A stretch of DNA of 21,586 nucleotides, from positions 1-21,586 of the forward strand of contig JAMDBG010000043.1 of the NCBI GenBank assembly GCA_023487865.1, read 5' to 3'. Source of the DNA: Deltaproteobacteria bacterium (GTDB lineage: Bacteria > Desulfobacterota > Syntrophia > Syntrophales > UBA5619). Shown piece by piece: positions 1 to 9,795 of this stretch (its first letter is position 1; each line of letters begins with the position of its first letter). A program made the position numbers and the translations under genes. The notes under the pieces are model-generated. The model ran no database searches. It saw only the letters and a list, made by a program, of their open reading frames with translations, and had not been told where the DNA came from.

Positions 1-2266
1 TGGCGTGCTCCTTGCCGATGATCGCCTCCTTCGTCGCGTACATGCAGCAGACCGACGAGCACCAGCTGTTGCCGCAGGAGGCGTCGCGCGACCCCACGCA
101 CTGGATGAAGGCGATCTTCTTCGGCTCCTTGCCGTCGGAGATCCGCTGGACATGGCCGAAATAGGGACCCGAGGCGGAGAGGATCCTCTCGAACTGGATG
201 CTGGTCACGACATTCGGGTAGATGCCGTAGCCGTATTCGCCCCGCAGACGGGGATCGAACACCTCGAAGCCGGGCGCCGCGATGATCGAGCCGACCTCGA
301 TTGTCTCTTCGGCAACGGTCATATTATGGTCGATCGCCCCGGCGATGCAGGCATCGACGCACTGGTAACACTCGGAGCAGATGCCGCAGTCGAGGCAGCG
401 GTTCGCCTCCCGGACGGCCTCCTCTTCGCTGAGCCCCAGTCCCACTTCCCTAAATCCGCCCTTCCGCTCTTCGGGAGCAAGGAGCGGATAGCTGACCCGG
501 GGGACCTTCGCCACCTTGGAGACGTCGGCCTTGTCGGCGAGGTCCTTCGTCCAGTCCTTCGCCCGGCCCGCAGCGACTTCCTCGCCCTTCAGGTAGCGGT
601 CGATGGAGACGGCCGCCTCCTTCCCGGCGAAGACCGCCTTGACGACGGTCTGGGGTCCGGTGACGACGTCGCCGCCTGCGAATACTCCGGGAACGCCGGT
701 CGCGAAGGACACCGGATCGACATCGAAGGTGTTCCATTTATTGATGGCGATCCCGCTCTCTTTGGGAATGAAACCCAGATCCGCCGCCTGGCCGATGGCC
801 GGCACGACGGCATCAACGGGAATGGTGAATTCGGAGCCTTTTATGGGGACGGGGCGGCGACGTCCGCTGGCATCCGGCTCGCCGAGTTCCATTCGGAGGC
901 ACTCGATCCCCGTGACCTTTCCGCCCTCGCCCAGGATCTTCACCGGGGCGACGAGAAACTCCATCTTGATCCCCTCTTCGAGGGCCACGACGATCTCTTC
1001 AGGCGCGGCGGGCATCTCGGCCCGCGAGCGGCGGTAGAGGATGAAAACCTCTTTGGAGCCTGTCCGGACGGCCGTCCGGACGGCGTCCATCGCGACGTTA
1101 CCGCCGCCGATGACGGCGACCCGGTTGCCGAGAAACACCTTTTCGCCGAGGTTGATCCGTTTGAGGTAATCGACCCCGTGGACAACCCCCTGGAGATCCT
1201 CGCCCGGGACGTCGAGCTTGCTGGAGAGGACCGTCCCGCAGCCGATGAAGACCGCCTGGTAATCCTTTTGGAGTTTTTCGAAGGGGATGTCCTTGCCGAT
1301 GCGGGTATTCAAATGGATCTTGACACCGAGCTCCTCGATCACCTTGATCTCCGCCTTGAGCACGTCTTTGGGAAGCCGGTATTCGGGAATGCCCACGGCA
1401 AGCCAGCCGCCGGCCACGGGCAGGGCCTCGAATACGTCGATCTCGTAGCCCTCGATTGCCAGATAGTATGCCGCGGTGAGGCCCGCTGGACCGGCGCCGA
1501 CGACGGCAACCTTCTTCCCCTTCTTCTCCTTGACCGCCGGGACATAGCGCGTCTCGGCCTTCAGGTCGAGGTCGGCCACGAACTGCTTCAGGTGCATGAT
1601 GTCGATTGGCTCATCCACCTCGCCGCGCTTGCAGGCCTCCTCGCAGGGGTGGTTGCACACGCGCCCGCAGACGATGGGAAAGGGATTGTCCCGCTTGATG
1701 AGTTTCAGCGCTTCGGCGAACTTCCCCGCCGCGATCAGCGCCACATAACCCTGGACGCTGATGTGGGTGGGACAGGCCGCCTTGCAGGGGGAGGTCCCCA
1801 GCTTGTCGATCGCGAAACCGGAGGGGATGGCCTGGGGAAAGTGGCGGTAAACGGCCTTGCGGGTATTGAGATTCTCGTTGAAGTCGGAGGGGACGGAAAC
1901 GGGGCAGACAGTCGCGCAGTCCCCGCATCCCGTGCACTTGTCGAGATTGACGAACCGCGGTGCTTTTGTCATTCGGACCCGGAACCGGCCCGCCTCGCCC
2001 TCGACGGCCTCCACCGTCCGTCCGGTCATGATCTCCACATTGGGATGGCGTCCCACTTCGACCAGTTTCGGGGAGAGGATGCAGGCCGAACAGTCGTTCG
2101 TGGGAAAGGTTTTGTCCAGCTGGGCCATGACGCCGCCGATGCTGATCCCCTTCTCGACGAGAAACACCTTCATCCCGGAGTTGGCAAGATCGAGCGAGGC
2201 CTGGATCCCCGCAATCCCCGACCCCACCACCATGACTGCCCCGACTTTATCGCTCTCTTTCAGCAC
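1..2266 (-). CDS. HdrA-like oxidoreductase with inserted GltD-type NAD(P)H module (partial)
   Basis: The left edge cuts this gene after 755 codons; no stop is reached. Residues 11-100 form an HdrA-type FAD Rossmann domain (VVGSGIAG) with the HdrA signature around C59 and C62. A ferredoxin motif follows at C111, C114, C117 and C121. Residues about 158-560 match the GltD/dihydropyrimidine dehydrogenase family: paired Cys clusters (C161, C165, C200, C204, C208, C212), an FAD motif VVGAGPAG at 255-262, an NAD(P)H motif GGGNVAMDA at 387-395, and AGGDVVTGP near 530. HdrA sequence then resumes, with several Cys clusters and an IQCVGSRD motif. HdrA proteins are flavin electron-bifurcating subunits of soluble heterodisulfide reductase-type complexes, so this one probably links NAD(P)H to ferredoxin or disulfide partners; the partners lie outside the window. 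The GTG start is chosen because a purine-rich GTGAAGGG lies just upstream and the FAD motif follows closely; an in-frame ATG at 2233 is possible. Confidence 0.88.
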   Translation of the reverse strand, partial: MLKESDKVGAVMVVGSGIAGIQASLDLANSGMKVFLVEKGISIGGVMAQLDKTFPTNDCSACILSPKLVEVGRHPNVEIMTGRTVEAVEGEAGRFRVRMTKAPRFVNLDKCTGCGDCATVCPVSVPSDFNENLNTRKAVYRHFPQAIPSGFAIDKLGTSPCKAACPTHISVQGYVALIAAGKFAEALKLIKRDNPFPIVCGRVCNHPCEEACKRGEVDEPIDIMHLKQFVADLDLKAETRYVPAVKEKKGKKVAVVGAGPAGLTAAYYLAIEGYEIDVFEALPVAGGWLAVGIPEYRLPKDVLKAEIKVIEELGVKIHLNTRIGKDIPFEKLQKDYQAVFIGCGTVLSSKLDVPGEDLQGVVHGVDYLKRINLGEKVFLGNRVAVIGGGNVAMDAVRTAVRTGSKEVFILYRRSRAEMPAAPEEIVVALEEGIKMEFLVAPVKILGEGGKVTGIECLRMELGEPDASGRRRPVPIKGSEFTIPVDAVVPAIGQAADLGFIPKESGIAINKWNTFDVDPVSFATGVPGVFAGGDVVTGPQTVVKAVFAGKEAAVSIDRYLKGEEVAAGRAKDWTKDLADKADVSKVAKVPRVSYPLLAPEERKGGFREVGLGLSEEEAVREANRCLDCGICSECYQCVDACIAGAIDHNMTVAEETIEVGSIIAAPGFEVFDPRLRGEYGYGIYPNVVTSIQFERILSASGPYFGHVQRISDGKEPKKIAFIQCVGSRDASCGNSWCSSVCCMYATKEAIIGKEHA

Positions 2267-2350
2267 CCCTTCACCCCTATTTCTGATTCACTCGATGGAA
2301 GCAAGGAATATCAGTGATATCCAGTCCATGTCCCGTTCCGCCGGTAGGTG

Positions 2351-2379
2351 CGGATAACATGAATCACTTTCGGAGTCAA
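2351..2379 (-). promoter_or_regulatory. Possible sigma-70 promoter for the HdrA-like gene
   Basis: On the minus strand TTGACT (2379-2374) is followed after 17 bases by TATCCG (2356-2351). The -35 is good and the -10 is weak (TAT only). A 5' leader of about 80 bases would contain the ATATCA-G-TGATAT inverted repeat at 2308-2320. The position before the first gene of a divergent pair is right, but the -10 match is poor. Confidence 0.35.
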
Positions 2380-2446
2380 GGGGTATTAGGATTGTCACAC
2401 CCCGCCTCGGCGGGAACGTCTTGGGAAGGTGCGCCCATAAATTGTA

Positions 2447-2475
2447 TTGACACATTGGACCTTTTCTCTTATATC
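2447..2475 (+). promoter_or_regulatory. Sigma-70 promoter for the Na+/H+ antiporter gene
   Basis: A consensus TTGACA (2447-2452) is followed after 17 bases by TATATC (2470-2475). It lies about 45 bases before the likely ribosome binding site of the antiporter gene, inside the 259-base divergent intergenic region. Confidence 0.55.
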
Positions 2476-2525
2476 GCGGTGACGATTAAGGGGGGACCTG
2501 TCGAGCAAAAAAAGGAGAAAACGCC

Positions 2526-3965
2526 ATGAGACGATTCGGTCATCGTGTGTCTGTACTGTTTCTTTCCGTATTCTTCCTTCCGGCGGCGGGTTTCACGGGC
2601 ACTGCATCGGCAGCTGCGACATCCATCGACATCGGAACCATCCTGCCGCTTTGGTCGGTGCTCCCCTTCGCCGGGATCCTGCTTTCGATAGCGCTTTTCC
2701 CCTTGTTTGCCCCCCATTTCTGGCACCACCATTTTCCCAAAGTGTCGGCATTCTGGGCGCTTGCGTTGGCTGTCCCTTTTCTGATCGTTTATAAAGACGT
2801 CGCCCTCTACCAGATAGCCCATATCTATATCGTAGACTACATTCCTTTCATCATTCTCCTGTGGTCCCTGTTCGTCGTATCGGGCGGCATTTATGTCAAG
2901 GGATCACTGAAAGGGACACCGGCCGTCAATGCCCTCCTGCTTCTCATCGGCACCGTCCTGGCATCCCTCATCGGCACGACCGGCGCGTCCATGCTTCTGA
3001 TCAGACCGGTATTGCGCTCCAACTCATGGCGAAAATATAAAGTCCATACGATCGTCTTTTTCATCTTCCTGATCAGCAACATCGGCGGGGCATTGACACC
3101 GCTTGGCGACCCGCCGCTTTTTCTCGGATTCCTGCACGGCGTCCCCTTCTTCTGGACGTTCAAGTTGCTGCCGTATATGGCGTTCGCCTCGGTGATCCTC
3201 CTGGGGGTCTATTTTATTCTGGATTCATTCTATTACCGTAAAGAAGAGAAAACGGTCCTGCAGACATGCGAAATGGAGCCGCTTGAAATCCAGGGAGCCC
3301 ATAATTTCCTCTTTCTTGGGGGGATTATCGGCGGCGTTCTCTTCAGCGGCCTGGTGAAGATGGGTGAAATCACATTACTGGGTGTTCACCAATCGATAGA
3401 GAACATCCTCAGAGACGGTATCTTGATCGTCATGGGACTCTTATCACTGGTCACAACGAAAAAGGCGATCCGGAAAGGCAATGAATTCGGTTGGGCACCC
3501 ATCCTGGAGGTTGCCTATCTTTTTGCGGGGATTTTTATGACGATTATCCCGGCTCTGGCCATACTGAAGGCCGGTGAGAACGGGGCGCTCGGATTTCTGA
3601 TCCGGTCGGTGGATCAGCCGGCCCATTATTTCTGGGCCTCGGGATCTCTGTCGAGCTTTCTGGATAATGCCCCGACCTATCTGACATTCTTCAGCAGCGC
3701 CCTCGGCAAATTCTATCCGGGCCTGCCCGAAGCGGAAGCCGTCGCCAGGCTCATCGTTGAGAAAATACCCTATCTGGCCGCCATATCCGCGGGGTCTGTG
3801 TTCATGGGGGCCAATACGTATATCGGCAACGCCCCCAATTTCATGGTCAAATCCATTGCCGAAGAGGCCGGCGTCGCCATGCCGAGTTTCTTCGGATACA
3901 TGTTCAAGTACTCGCTTCCCATCCTGGTCGTGTTATTTGTCATTATGACGTTCGTATTTTTCTAG
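2526..3965 (+). CDS. NhaD/CitMHS-type sodium:proton antiporter family protein
   Basis: This is a 479-residue polytopic inner-membrane protein of the ion-transporter superfamily that holds NhaD, ArsB and CitMHS. It has about a dozen hydrophobic segments after an N-terminal signal-like segment (residues 1-30, ending near ASAAA). Family-like motifs are SNIGGALTPLGDPPL (184-198), with the half-helix Pro/Gly/Asp pattern typical of this fold, SSFLDNAPTYL (376-386), and GANTYIGNAPNF (428-439), which repeats the same pattern in the second half of the protein. The likely role is Na+ extrusion in exchange for protons; a carboxylate substrate cannot be excluded from sequence alone. The start is supported by AAAGGAG eight bases upstream. 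The gene diverges from the HdrA-like gene, and its last 33 bases overlap the end of engB on the other strand. Confidence 0.85.
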   Translation: MRRFGHRVSVLFLSVFFLPAAGFTGTASAAATSIDIGTILPLWSVLPFAGILLSIALFPLFAPHFWHHHFPKVSAFWALALAVPFLIVYKDVALYQIAHIYIVDYIPFIILLWSLFVVSGGIYVKGSLKGTPAVNALLLLIGTVLASLIGTTGASMLLIRPVLRSNSWRKYKVHTIVFFIFLISNIGGALTPLGDPPLFLGFLHGVPFFWTFKLLPYMAFASVILLGVYFILDSFYYRKEEKTVLQTCEMEPLEIQGAHNFLFLGGIIGGVLFSGLVKMGEITLLGVHQSIENILRDGILIVMGLLSLVTTKKAIRKGNEFGWAPILEVAYLFAGIFMTIIPALAILKAGENGALGFLIRSVDQPAHYFWASGSLSSFLDNAPTYLTFFSSALGKFYPGLPEAEAVARLIVEKIPYLAAISAGSVFMGANTYIGNAPNFMVKSIAEEAGVAMPSFFGYMFKYSLPILVVLFVIMTFVFF

Positions 3966-4559
3966 ACCGGGATGGGACGCCAGAACCTTTTCGATCTCCC
4001 GCCAGAGGAGATCCTTTCCCACACCGGTTTTCGCGGAGAAGGAGATTAGCGGTGCTGCGGGTGAGAGCCCCAGGTCCTCGCCGATCCGGCGCTGTCGCCG
4101 ACCCAGCTCACTGCGCGACACCTTGTCGATCTTCGTCAGGGCGATTAGAAACGGGAGACGATAAAACTCCAGCCAGCCGATCAGCTGGCGGTCCTGCTCG
4201 GTCGGATCGCGCCTGATGTCGAGAATCAGAATGACCAGCCGGAGGGTCTCCCTCTCGCTGAGATAGGTCTCGATCATCGGCCCCCATTGCTGCCTGATCG
4301 CCTCGGGAACTTTTGCATATCCGTACCCGGGAAGATCGATGAAGGCCAGTCGCCGGTTGACGGTAAAAAAGTTGATCTCCTGGGTCCGTCCCGGCGTGTT
4401 GCTGGTCCGGGCCAGGCCTTTCCGTTTCAGGAGGGTGTTGATCAGGGAGGACTTCCCCACGTTGGACCGGCCGGCAAAGGCAATTTCGGGCAGGACCGCC
4501 GGCGGATAGTGGGCGGGGCTCTTGGCGGACAGGACAAATTCTGCGGACAGTACTTTCAA
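3933..4559 (-). CDS. engB: Ribosome biogenesis GTP-binding protein EngB (YihA/YsxC)
   Basis: This 208-residue GTPase of the TrmE-Era-EngA-EngB family acts in late large-subunit ribosome assembly. All G motifs are present: G1 GRSNVGKSS (30-38), G2 around PGRTQ (56-60), G3 DLPGYG (75-80), G4 TKID (142-145) and G5 SAK (175-177). Length is normal for the family. The start is a TTG codon with AGAGGAG four bases upstream, and no ATG fits better. The C-terminal tail after KYE is encoded in the stretch that overlaps the antiporter gene. The gene lies about 100 bases after the RNase P RNA gene on the same strand, with a terminator between them, so it probably has its own promoter or depends on read-through. 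Confidence 0.95.
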   Translation of the reverse strand: MKVLSAEFVLSAKSPAHYPPAVLPEIAFAGRSNVGKSSLINTLLKRKGLARTSNTPGRTQEINFFTVNRRLAFIDLPGYGYAKVPEAIRQQWGPMIETYLSERETLRLVILILDIRRDPTEQDRQLIGWLEFYRLPFLIALTKIDKVSRSELGRRQRRIGEDLGLSPAAPLISFSAKTGVGKDLLWREIEKVLASHPGLEKYERHNDK

Positions 4560-4621
4560 CGCACTCCTCTGGAACAGAAGGGATCATGTTTTGAATATAC
4601 CGGCGATCATGGCGGCGCTGG

Positions 4622-4647
4622 AAAAGCCGCAGGATTTTTCCGACGGC
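4622..4647 (-). terminator. Intrinsic terminator after the RNase P RNA gene
   Basis: On the minus strand GCCG-TC-GGA, an AAAA loop and TCC-TG-CGGC form an interrupted stem (4647-4626), followed directly by TTTT (4625-4622). It lies about 15 bases beyond the 3' end of rnpB. The stem has two weak inner positions and the T-tract is short. Confidence 0.5.
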
Positions 4648-4660
4648 ACTCTGATAGAAG

Positions 4661-5045
4661 GGGTGTCTGAGCAGTTCGTAAGCCGAATTCTGTTCCGCTG
4701 TCCAGTCGCCTGGAGAGCGGCGATGATCATTCCTCTGGGACGGTCGTTGCCGACCGCCTCAAGCGACACAACCCGAGACCTATCTCAGCGAGAGGGAGAT
4801 TCTCCTATTTGGTCTTGCTCCGGATGGGGTTTACCAAGCTTTCCCGGTCACCCGGGAAACTGGTGAGCTCTTACCTCGCCTTTTCACCCTTACCTCTCCC
4901 GCAAGGGAGGGGCGGTATATTTTCTGTGGCACTTTCCTTAGGGTCGCCCCCAGTCGCCGTTAGCGACCATCCTGCCCTTTGGAGTTCGGACTTTCCTCCG
5001 TTCCGGATACCGGACCGGCGATCATCTGACCTACTCAGACACTTC
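4661..5045 (-). ncRNA. rnpB: RNase P RNA, bacterial type A
   Basis: This is the catalytic RNA of RNase P, which matures tRNA 5' ends. The hallmark conserved segments are present in order on the minus strand: GGAGGAAAGTCCGAACTCC (4999-4981), AGAGGAATGATCATCG (4736-4721) and ACAGAATTCGGCTTA (4693-4679). The two ends close helix P1: GTGTCTGAGTAG at 5042-5031 pairs with CTGCTCAGACAC at 4674-4663, with one G-U wobble. The length of about 385 nt is typical of the type A form. Several internal hairpins are clear, for example CTCTCCCGCAAGGGAG near 4897-4912. A TTTAAA element (5047-5052) could serve as a -10, but I see no good -35 at the right spacing. The exact ends are estimated from P1. Confidence 0.96.
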
Positions 5046-5095
5046 TTTTAAACCGTCTCCTCCCCTTCTCCTGCCATGTGGGTTCCTGAACGCCG

Positions 5096-5815
5096 TCAAC
5101 CGTTTCTGTTCTCCCAGTAGATGATCCGACTGCAGTTCGGACAGGTGATAAGAACCTGAGACTTCTGCAGTTCATTATACAATTGCGGGGGGATGGACAT
5201 ATGACACCCGCCGCACACCTCTTTCCAGACTGATACCACCGCAACGCCGCGCGTGGCGCTCTTGATCTGTTCGTATTTCCGGAGCATATCGGCAGGAATT
5301 TTCTCCCTTATCTCGCCGCCTTTCCGGGCACAGAGGTCAAGCTCCTTGGCAATCGAGTTTAGCTCCTCCTCCATTTTTGCCTTATCTTCCTCGTACCGGC
5401 GGCGTTGCACATCCAGATCCGCTTCCTTGGTTTTCACTCCCTTTTCAAAAACATCCAGCTCCTCCAGCAGGGAAATGATCTCGTCCTCCATATGGCTGTT
5501 CTTCGTTTCGAGGGTCTCGATCTCTTTGAGAATCGATTGGTACTCCTTGTTGGTCTTGACCTCCAGGAGCCTCTCGCGGGTCCGTTTCAGTGTCTCCTGG
5601 CCCAGCCGCAGCTGGTTGTCTTTCTCCTTCCTGCGCTTTCTCAGGTCTTCGAGTTGTTCGCGCTGAGTCTCGACAACGGCTGAAAATCCCATGAATTTCG
5701 TCTCCAGTTCACCCAATTGGACCGGCAGATCCTTCTTCCTGGCGGTGATCCTGCCTGCGGCCGATTCCATCTTCTGCAGCTCTATGAGGAGCGCCAACTT
5801 TTCTCTCAACCCCAT
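5096..5815 (-). CDS. C4-type zinc-ribbon coiled-coil protein (zf-RING_7/DUF164 family)
   Basis: The 239-residue product has a long, charged coiled coil (about residues 10-170, rich in Glu, Lys, Arg and Leu with heptad spacing) and a C-terminal zinc ribbon with C201-x2-C204 and C225-x2-C228. This matches the family that includes Helicobacter HP0958 (FlgZ) and chlamydial CT398, which are cytoplasmic proteins reported to bind RNA, sigma-54 or flagellar export parts. No flagellar gene is nearby, so no specific role is assigned. The ATG at 5815 is preceded by AAGGGGGG with very short spacing. The gene ends about 50 bases before rnpB on the same strand; no terminator is visible between them. Confidence 0.85.
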   Translation of the reverse strand: MGLREKLALLIELQKMESAAGRITARKKDLPVQLGELETKFMGFSAVVETQREQLEDLRKRRKEKDNQLRLGQETLKRTRERLLEVKTNKEYQSILKEIETLETKNSHMEDEIISLLEELDVFEKGVKTKEADLDVQRRRYEEDKAKMEEELNSIAKELDLCARKGGEIREKIPADMLRKYEQIKSATRGVAVVSVWKEVCGGCHMSIPPQLYNELQKSQVLITCPNCSRIIYWENRNG

Positions 5816-5854
5816 CCCCCCTTCAGATTGTAGAATTCATCGGGGATTTTCCGT

Positions 5855-5885
5855 AAAAAAAATGCACCAGCCACTGGTGCATTTT
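5855..5885 (-). terminator. Strong intrinsic terminator after tRNA(CAU)
   Basis: A perfect 12-base inverted repeat (AAAATGCACCAG / CTGGTGCATTTT, 5859-5870 and 5874-5885) with a 3-base loop is followed on the minus strand by eight T (5862-5855). It ends transcription coming from rpoD and the tRNA and insulates the zinc-ribbon gene. On the plus strand only four T follow the stem, so it is mainly a minus-strand terminator. Confidence 0.85.
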
Positions 5886-5978
5886 CCGGAAGTTATCCTT
5901 ATCCCCGCGCGTTTACATGCATTATTGTTTATGGATGATCCTCGCCCCATACACACTGATTCCTTCTGTTTTCATCCT

Positions 5979-6054
5979 TGGTGGGCCCACCTGGATTCGA
6001 ACCAGGGACCGACCGGTTATGAGCCGGTGGCTCTACCAATTGAGCTATGGGCCC
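5979..6054 (-). tRNA. tRNA with CAU anticodon, likely tRNA-Ile2 (lysidine type)
   Basis: A complete cloverleaf is visible. The 7-bp acceptor stem starts GGGCCCA, the D-arm is GCTC/GAGC, the anticodon stem is ACCGG/CCGGT with loop CTCATAA (anticodon at 6021-6019), the variable loop has 5 nt, the T-arm is CCTGG-TTCGAAT-CCAGG, the discriminator is A73, and the 3' CCA is encoded (5981-5979). It is not the initiator: pair 1-72 is G-C, and the three G-C pairs expected in the initiator anticodon stem are absent. C4-G69 and C5-G68 agree with the pairs known to guide TilS in E. coli tRNA-Ile2 and differ from E. coli elongator tRNA-Met, so Ile2, reading AUA after lysidine modification, is preferred by inference. 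Elongator Met remains possible. The gene lies 72 bases after rpoD. Confidence 0.93.
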
Positions 6055-6095
6055 TGCTCGTGACAGGATGAACAGTATTTCCTAATCGTTGTTAC

Positions 6096-6122
6096 ATAAT
6101 ACTCATCTGTCGATATTGTCAA
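6096..6122 (-). promoter_or_regulatory. Possible promoter for tRNA(CAU)
   Basis: On the minus strand TTGACA (6122-6117) is followed after 15 bases by TATTAT (6101-6096), about 40 bases before the mature tRNA 5' end and just after the rpoD stop. Both hexamers are good, but the 15-base spacer is shorter than ideal. The tRNA could also be cut from the rpoD transcript. Confidence 0.45.
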
Positions 6123-6126
6123 TCTT

Positions 6127-7878
<1,752 letters not shown>

Positions 7879-7998
7879 GTCGGTTTCTCCCCGTAGCCGG
7901 CCCCGTTTCGTCGTTCCACTCTCCTCCAGACGCCGACGGTTTTAATGGTGGATTCTGCAGCAATCTGCAGGGATTTATCAAGCTAAAAAACAATCGGA

Positions 7999-9783
7999 TC
8001 AGGAAAACGACGCCCTTTCCTTTATGAGTCTCTCCATTTCCGCTATGAGACGGTCGACCAACTCCCCGTCTCCCGTTCTCTCCGCCTCCTTGATTTTGCG
8101 CGTCAGTATTCTGCCCCTCTCTTTATTCGCCCTCTCACGGATCTTCCTTATTGTATCGGCCATAGAACGATCGATCTTTTCCTCGGGATAGGGACTCTCC
8201 TGCACCAGAAGCGAGAGGAGCTTATCTCTCAGCGGGCTCTCCGTCAGCTCAGTGACGAGGGATGAGGGATCCTGCATCACCTTTCCTACCTTGTCCATGG
8301 CCAGAAGCACCTCGCCCAATGACTTCAGTTCCTCCGTTCTGAAGCAGGACAGAACCTCAGAGTCCCTGACGGCCGATACCCTTGTCGGATACTCGAGCAT
8401 CATTCGAATCAGCTCCCGCTCCGAGGGATCCATCTCCGCGGCGGTCGTCCGTCTCGGGAGGGCAGTCGGGGCAGCGGATGGGCTGCGGGAAAGGGTGCGC
8501 AGGACCTCCTTCTCGAGGACATCCTCGTCGACGGCGAGCGCCTCGGCCACTTTCTTGATGAAGAGGTTCCTCTCGACGCCATTCTCGATCCGGCTCAGGA
8601 AAGAGACGGCCTCCCTTAACTTGTCCCTGTCCTCCTCCAGCGTTCCCCGGCCGCCGAGGATCTGCTCAATGTAATATTCGGCCATCGGCAACGCTTTTGC
8701 CAATACTTCGTCCATCTTCTCCCGGCCGTGGGTCCTTATGAAATCATCCGGGTCCTGCCCGTCGGGAAGGATCACGGCCCGGGCATGGACGTTTCCGGCC
8801 AGAAACAGCTCGAGGCTCCTGGCCAGGGCCTTCCTGCCCGCCTCATCGGGATCGAAAACGGCCGCCACACGGGCCGTATAGCGCCGGATCAGATCGACCT
8901 GAGCACTCGTCAAAGCCGTTCCCAACACGGCTGCCACATTAGGGATACCTGCATTCCAAAGGGCGATCAGGTCGAAATACCCTTCGACCAGGAGGGCGAA
9001 GCCTTTCTCGCGAATGGCCTCCCTGGTCCTGGACAATCCGTAGAGGGTATTCCCTTTCGTATAGACAACCGACTCCGGGGAGTTCATGTATTTCGGTTCG
9101 CCCTTCCCTATGATCCGGCCGCCGAAGGCAATGACATGGCCGTCGGCGTCTTCGATGGGGATCATCACTCTCCCGCGAAACCGGTCGTAATAACCCTGCG
9201 ATTTTCCCGATCTCTCCACGAGGAGGCCGGCCTGTTCCGCCAGCTTGGGGGATATGCCTTTTTTTTCAATGAATTCTAATAGATTACTCCACCCCTCCGG
9301 AGCATAGCCGAGGCGAAATGTCCTGATTGCCGACTCGCCGATTCCTCTTTTCCGAAGATACTCCCTGGCTCCCTCCCCGGCCGGCGACTGGAGGGTCTTC
9401 ATAAAAAAACCGGCGGCGAGCTCATTGACCTGACGGATCTGTTCCGCAAGGGAATAGCGTTCCTTCTCCTCGCGGCTCATGGTCCTCTCGGGGATGACAA
9501 CCCCCACCTTTTTCGCCAGCTGCCGGACCGCTTCGGGAAAGGTCAGATGGTTGAGCTTCATCAGGAAGGAAAAGACATTTCCCCCCTCGCTGCATCCAAA
9601 GCAGTAAAACATCTGCTTGTCAGGGCTCACCGTAAAGGAGGGTGTTTTCTCCCGGTGAAAGGGGCAGAGCCCGAGATAATTCTTCCCCGCCTTTTTCAGG
9701 ATCACATATTCCCCGATCAGAGACGCGATATCGGCCCTGCTGCGGATCTCTTCGATCTTATCATCGGGTATAGACCCATTCAA
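7999..9783 (-). CDS. dnaG: DNA primase DnaG
   Basis: This protein synthesises RNA primers at the replication fork. The 594-residue product has the N-terminal CHC2 zinc finger (C40-x2-H43-x17-C61-x2-C64), the RNA polymerase core, and a TOPRIM fold with the acidic residue E267 in VEGYFD and the DPD motif at 311-313, followed by DGQDPDDFIR (341-350). The C-terminal region (about 440-594) is helical and charged, as expected for the DnaB-interacting domain. The start is TTG at 9783 with GGGGGA seven bases upstream; that ribosome binding site begins right after the yqeY stop codon, which suggests translational coupling. The gene sits between yqeY and rpoD, the common macromolecular-synthesis order, without rpsU. 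Confidence 0.97.
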   Translation of the reverse strand: MNGSIPDDKIEEIRSRADIASLIGEYVILKKAGKNYLGLCPFHREKTPSFTVSPDKQMFYCFGCSEGGNVFSFLMKLNHLTFPEAVRQLAKKVGVVIPERTMSREEKERYSLAEQIRQVNELAAGFFMKTLQSPAGEGAREYLRKRGIGESAIRTFRLGYAPEGWSNLLEFIEKKGISPKLAEQAGLLVERSGKSQGYYDRFRGRVMIPIEDADGHVIAFGGRIIGKGEPKYMNSPESVVYTKGNTLYGLSRTREAIREKGFALLVEGYFDLIALWNAGIPNVAAVLGTALTSAQVDLIRRYTARVAAVFDPDEAGRKALARSLELFLAGNVHARAVILPDGQDPDDFIRTHGREKMDEVLAKALPMAEYYIEQILGGRGTLEEDRDKLREAVSFLSRIENGVERNLFIKKVAEALAVDEDVLEKEVLRTLSRSPSAAPTALPRRTTAAEMDPSERELIRMMLEYPTRVSAVRDSEVLSCFRTEELKSLGEVLLAMDKVGKVMQDPSSLVTELTESPLRDKLLSLLVQESPYPEEKIDRSMADTIRKIRERANKERGRILTRKIKEAERTGDGELVDRLIAEMERLIKERASFS

Positions 9784-9795
9784 ACGCCGATCCCC

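Noticed and set aside
5..2317. A 770-codon open frame on the plus strand opposite the HdrA-like gene
   Set aside because: It has no recognisable motif and is rich in Asp, Gly, Arg and Leu as expected of an antisense frame in GC-rich DNA; the minus strand encodes clear FAD, Fe-S and NAD(P)H motifs.
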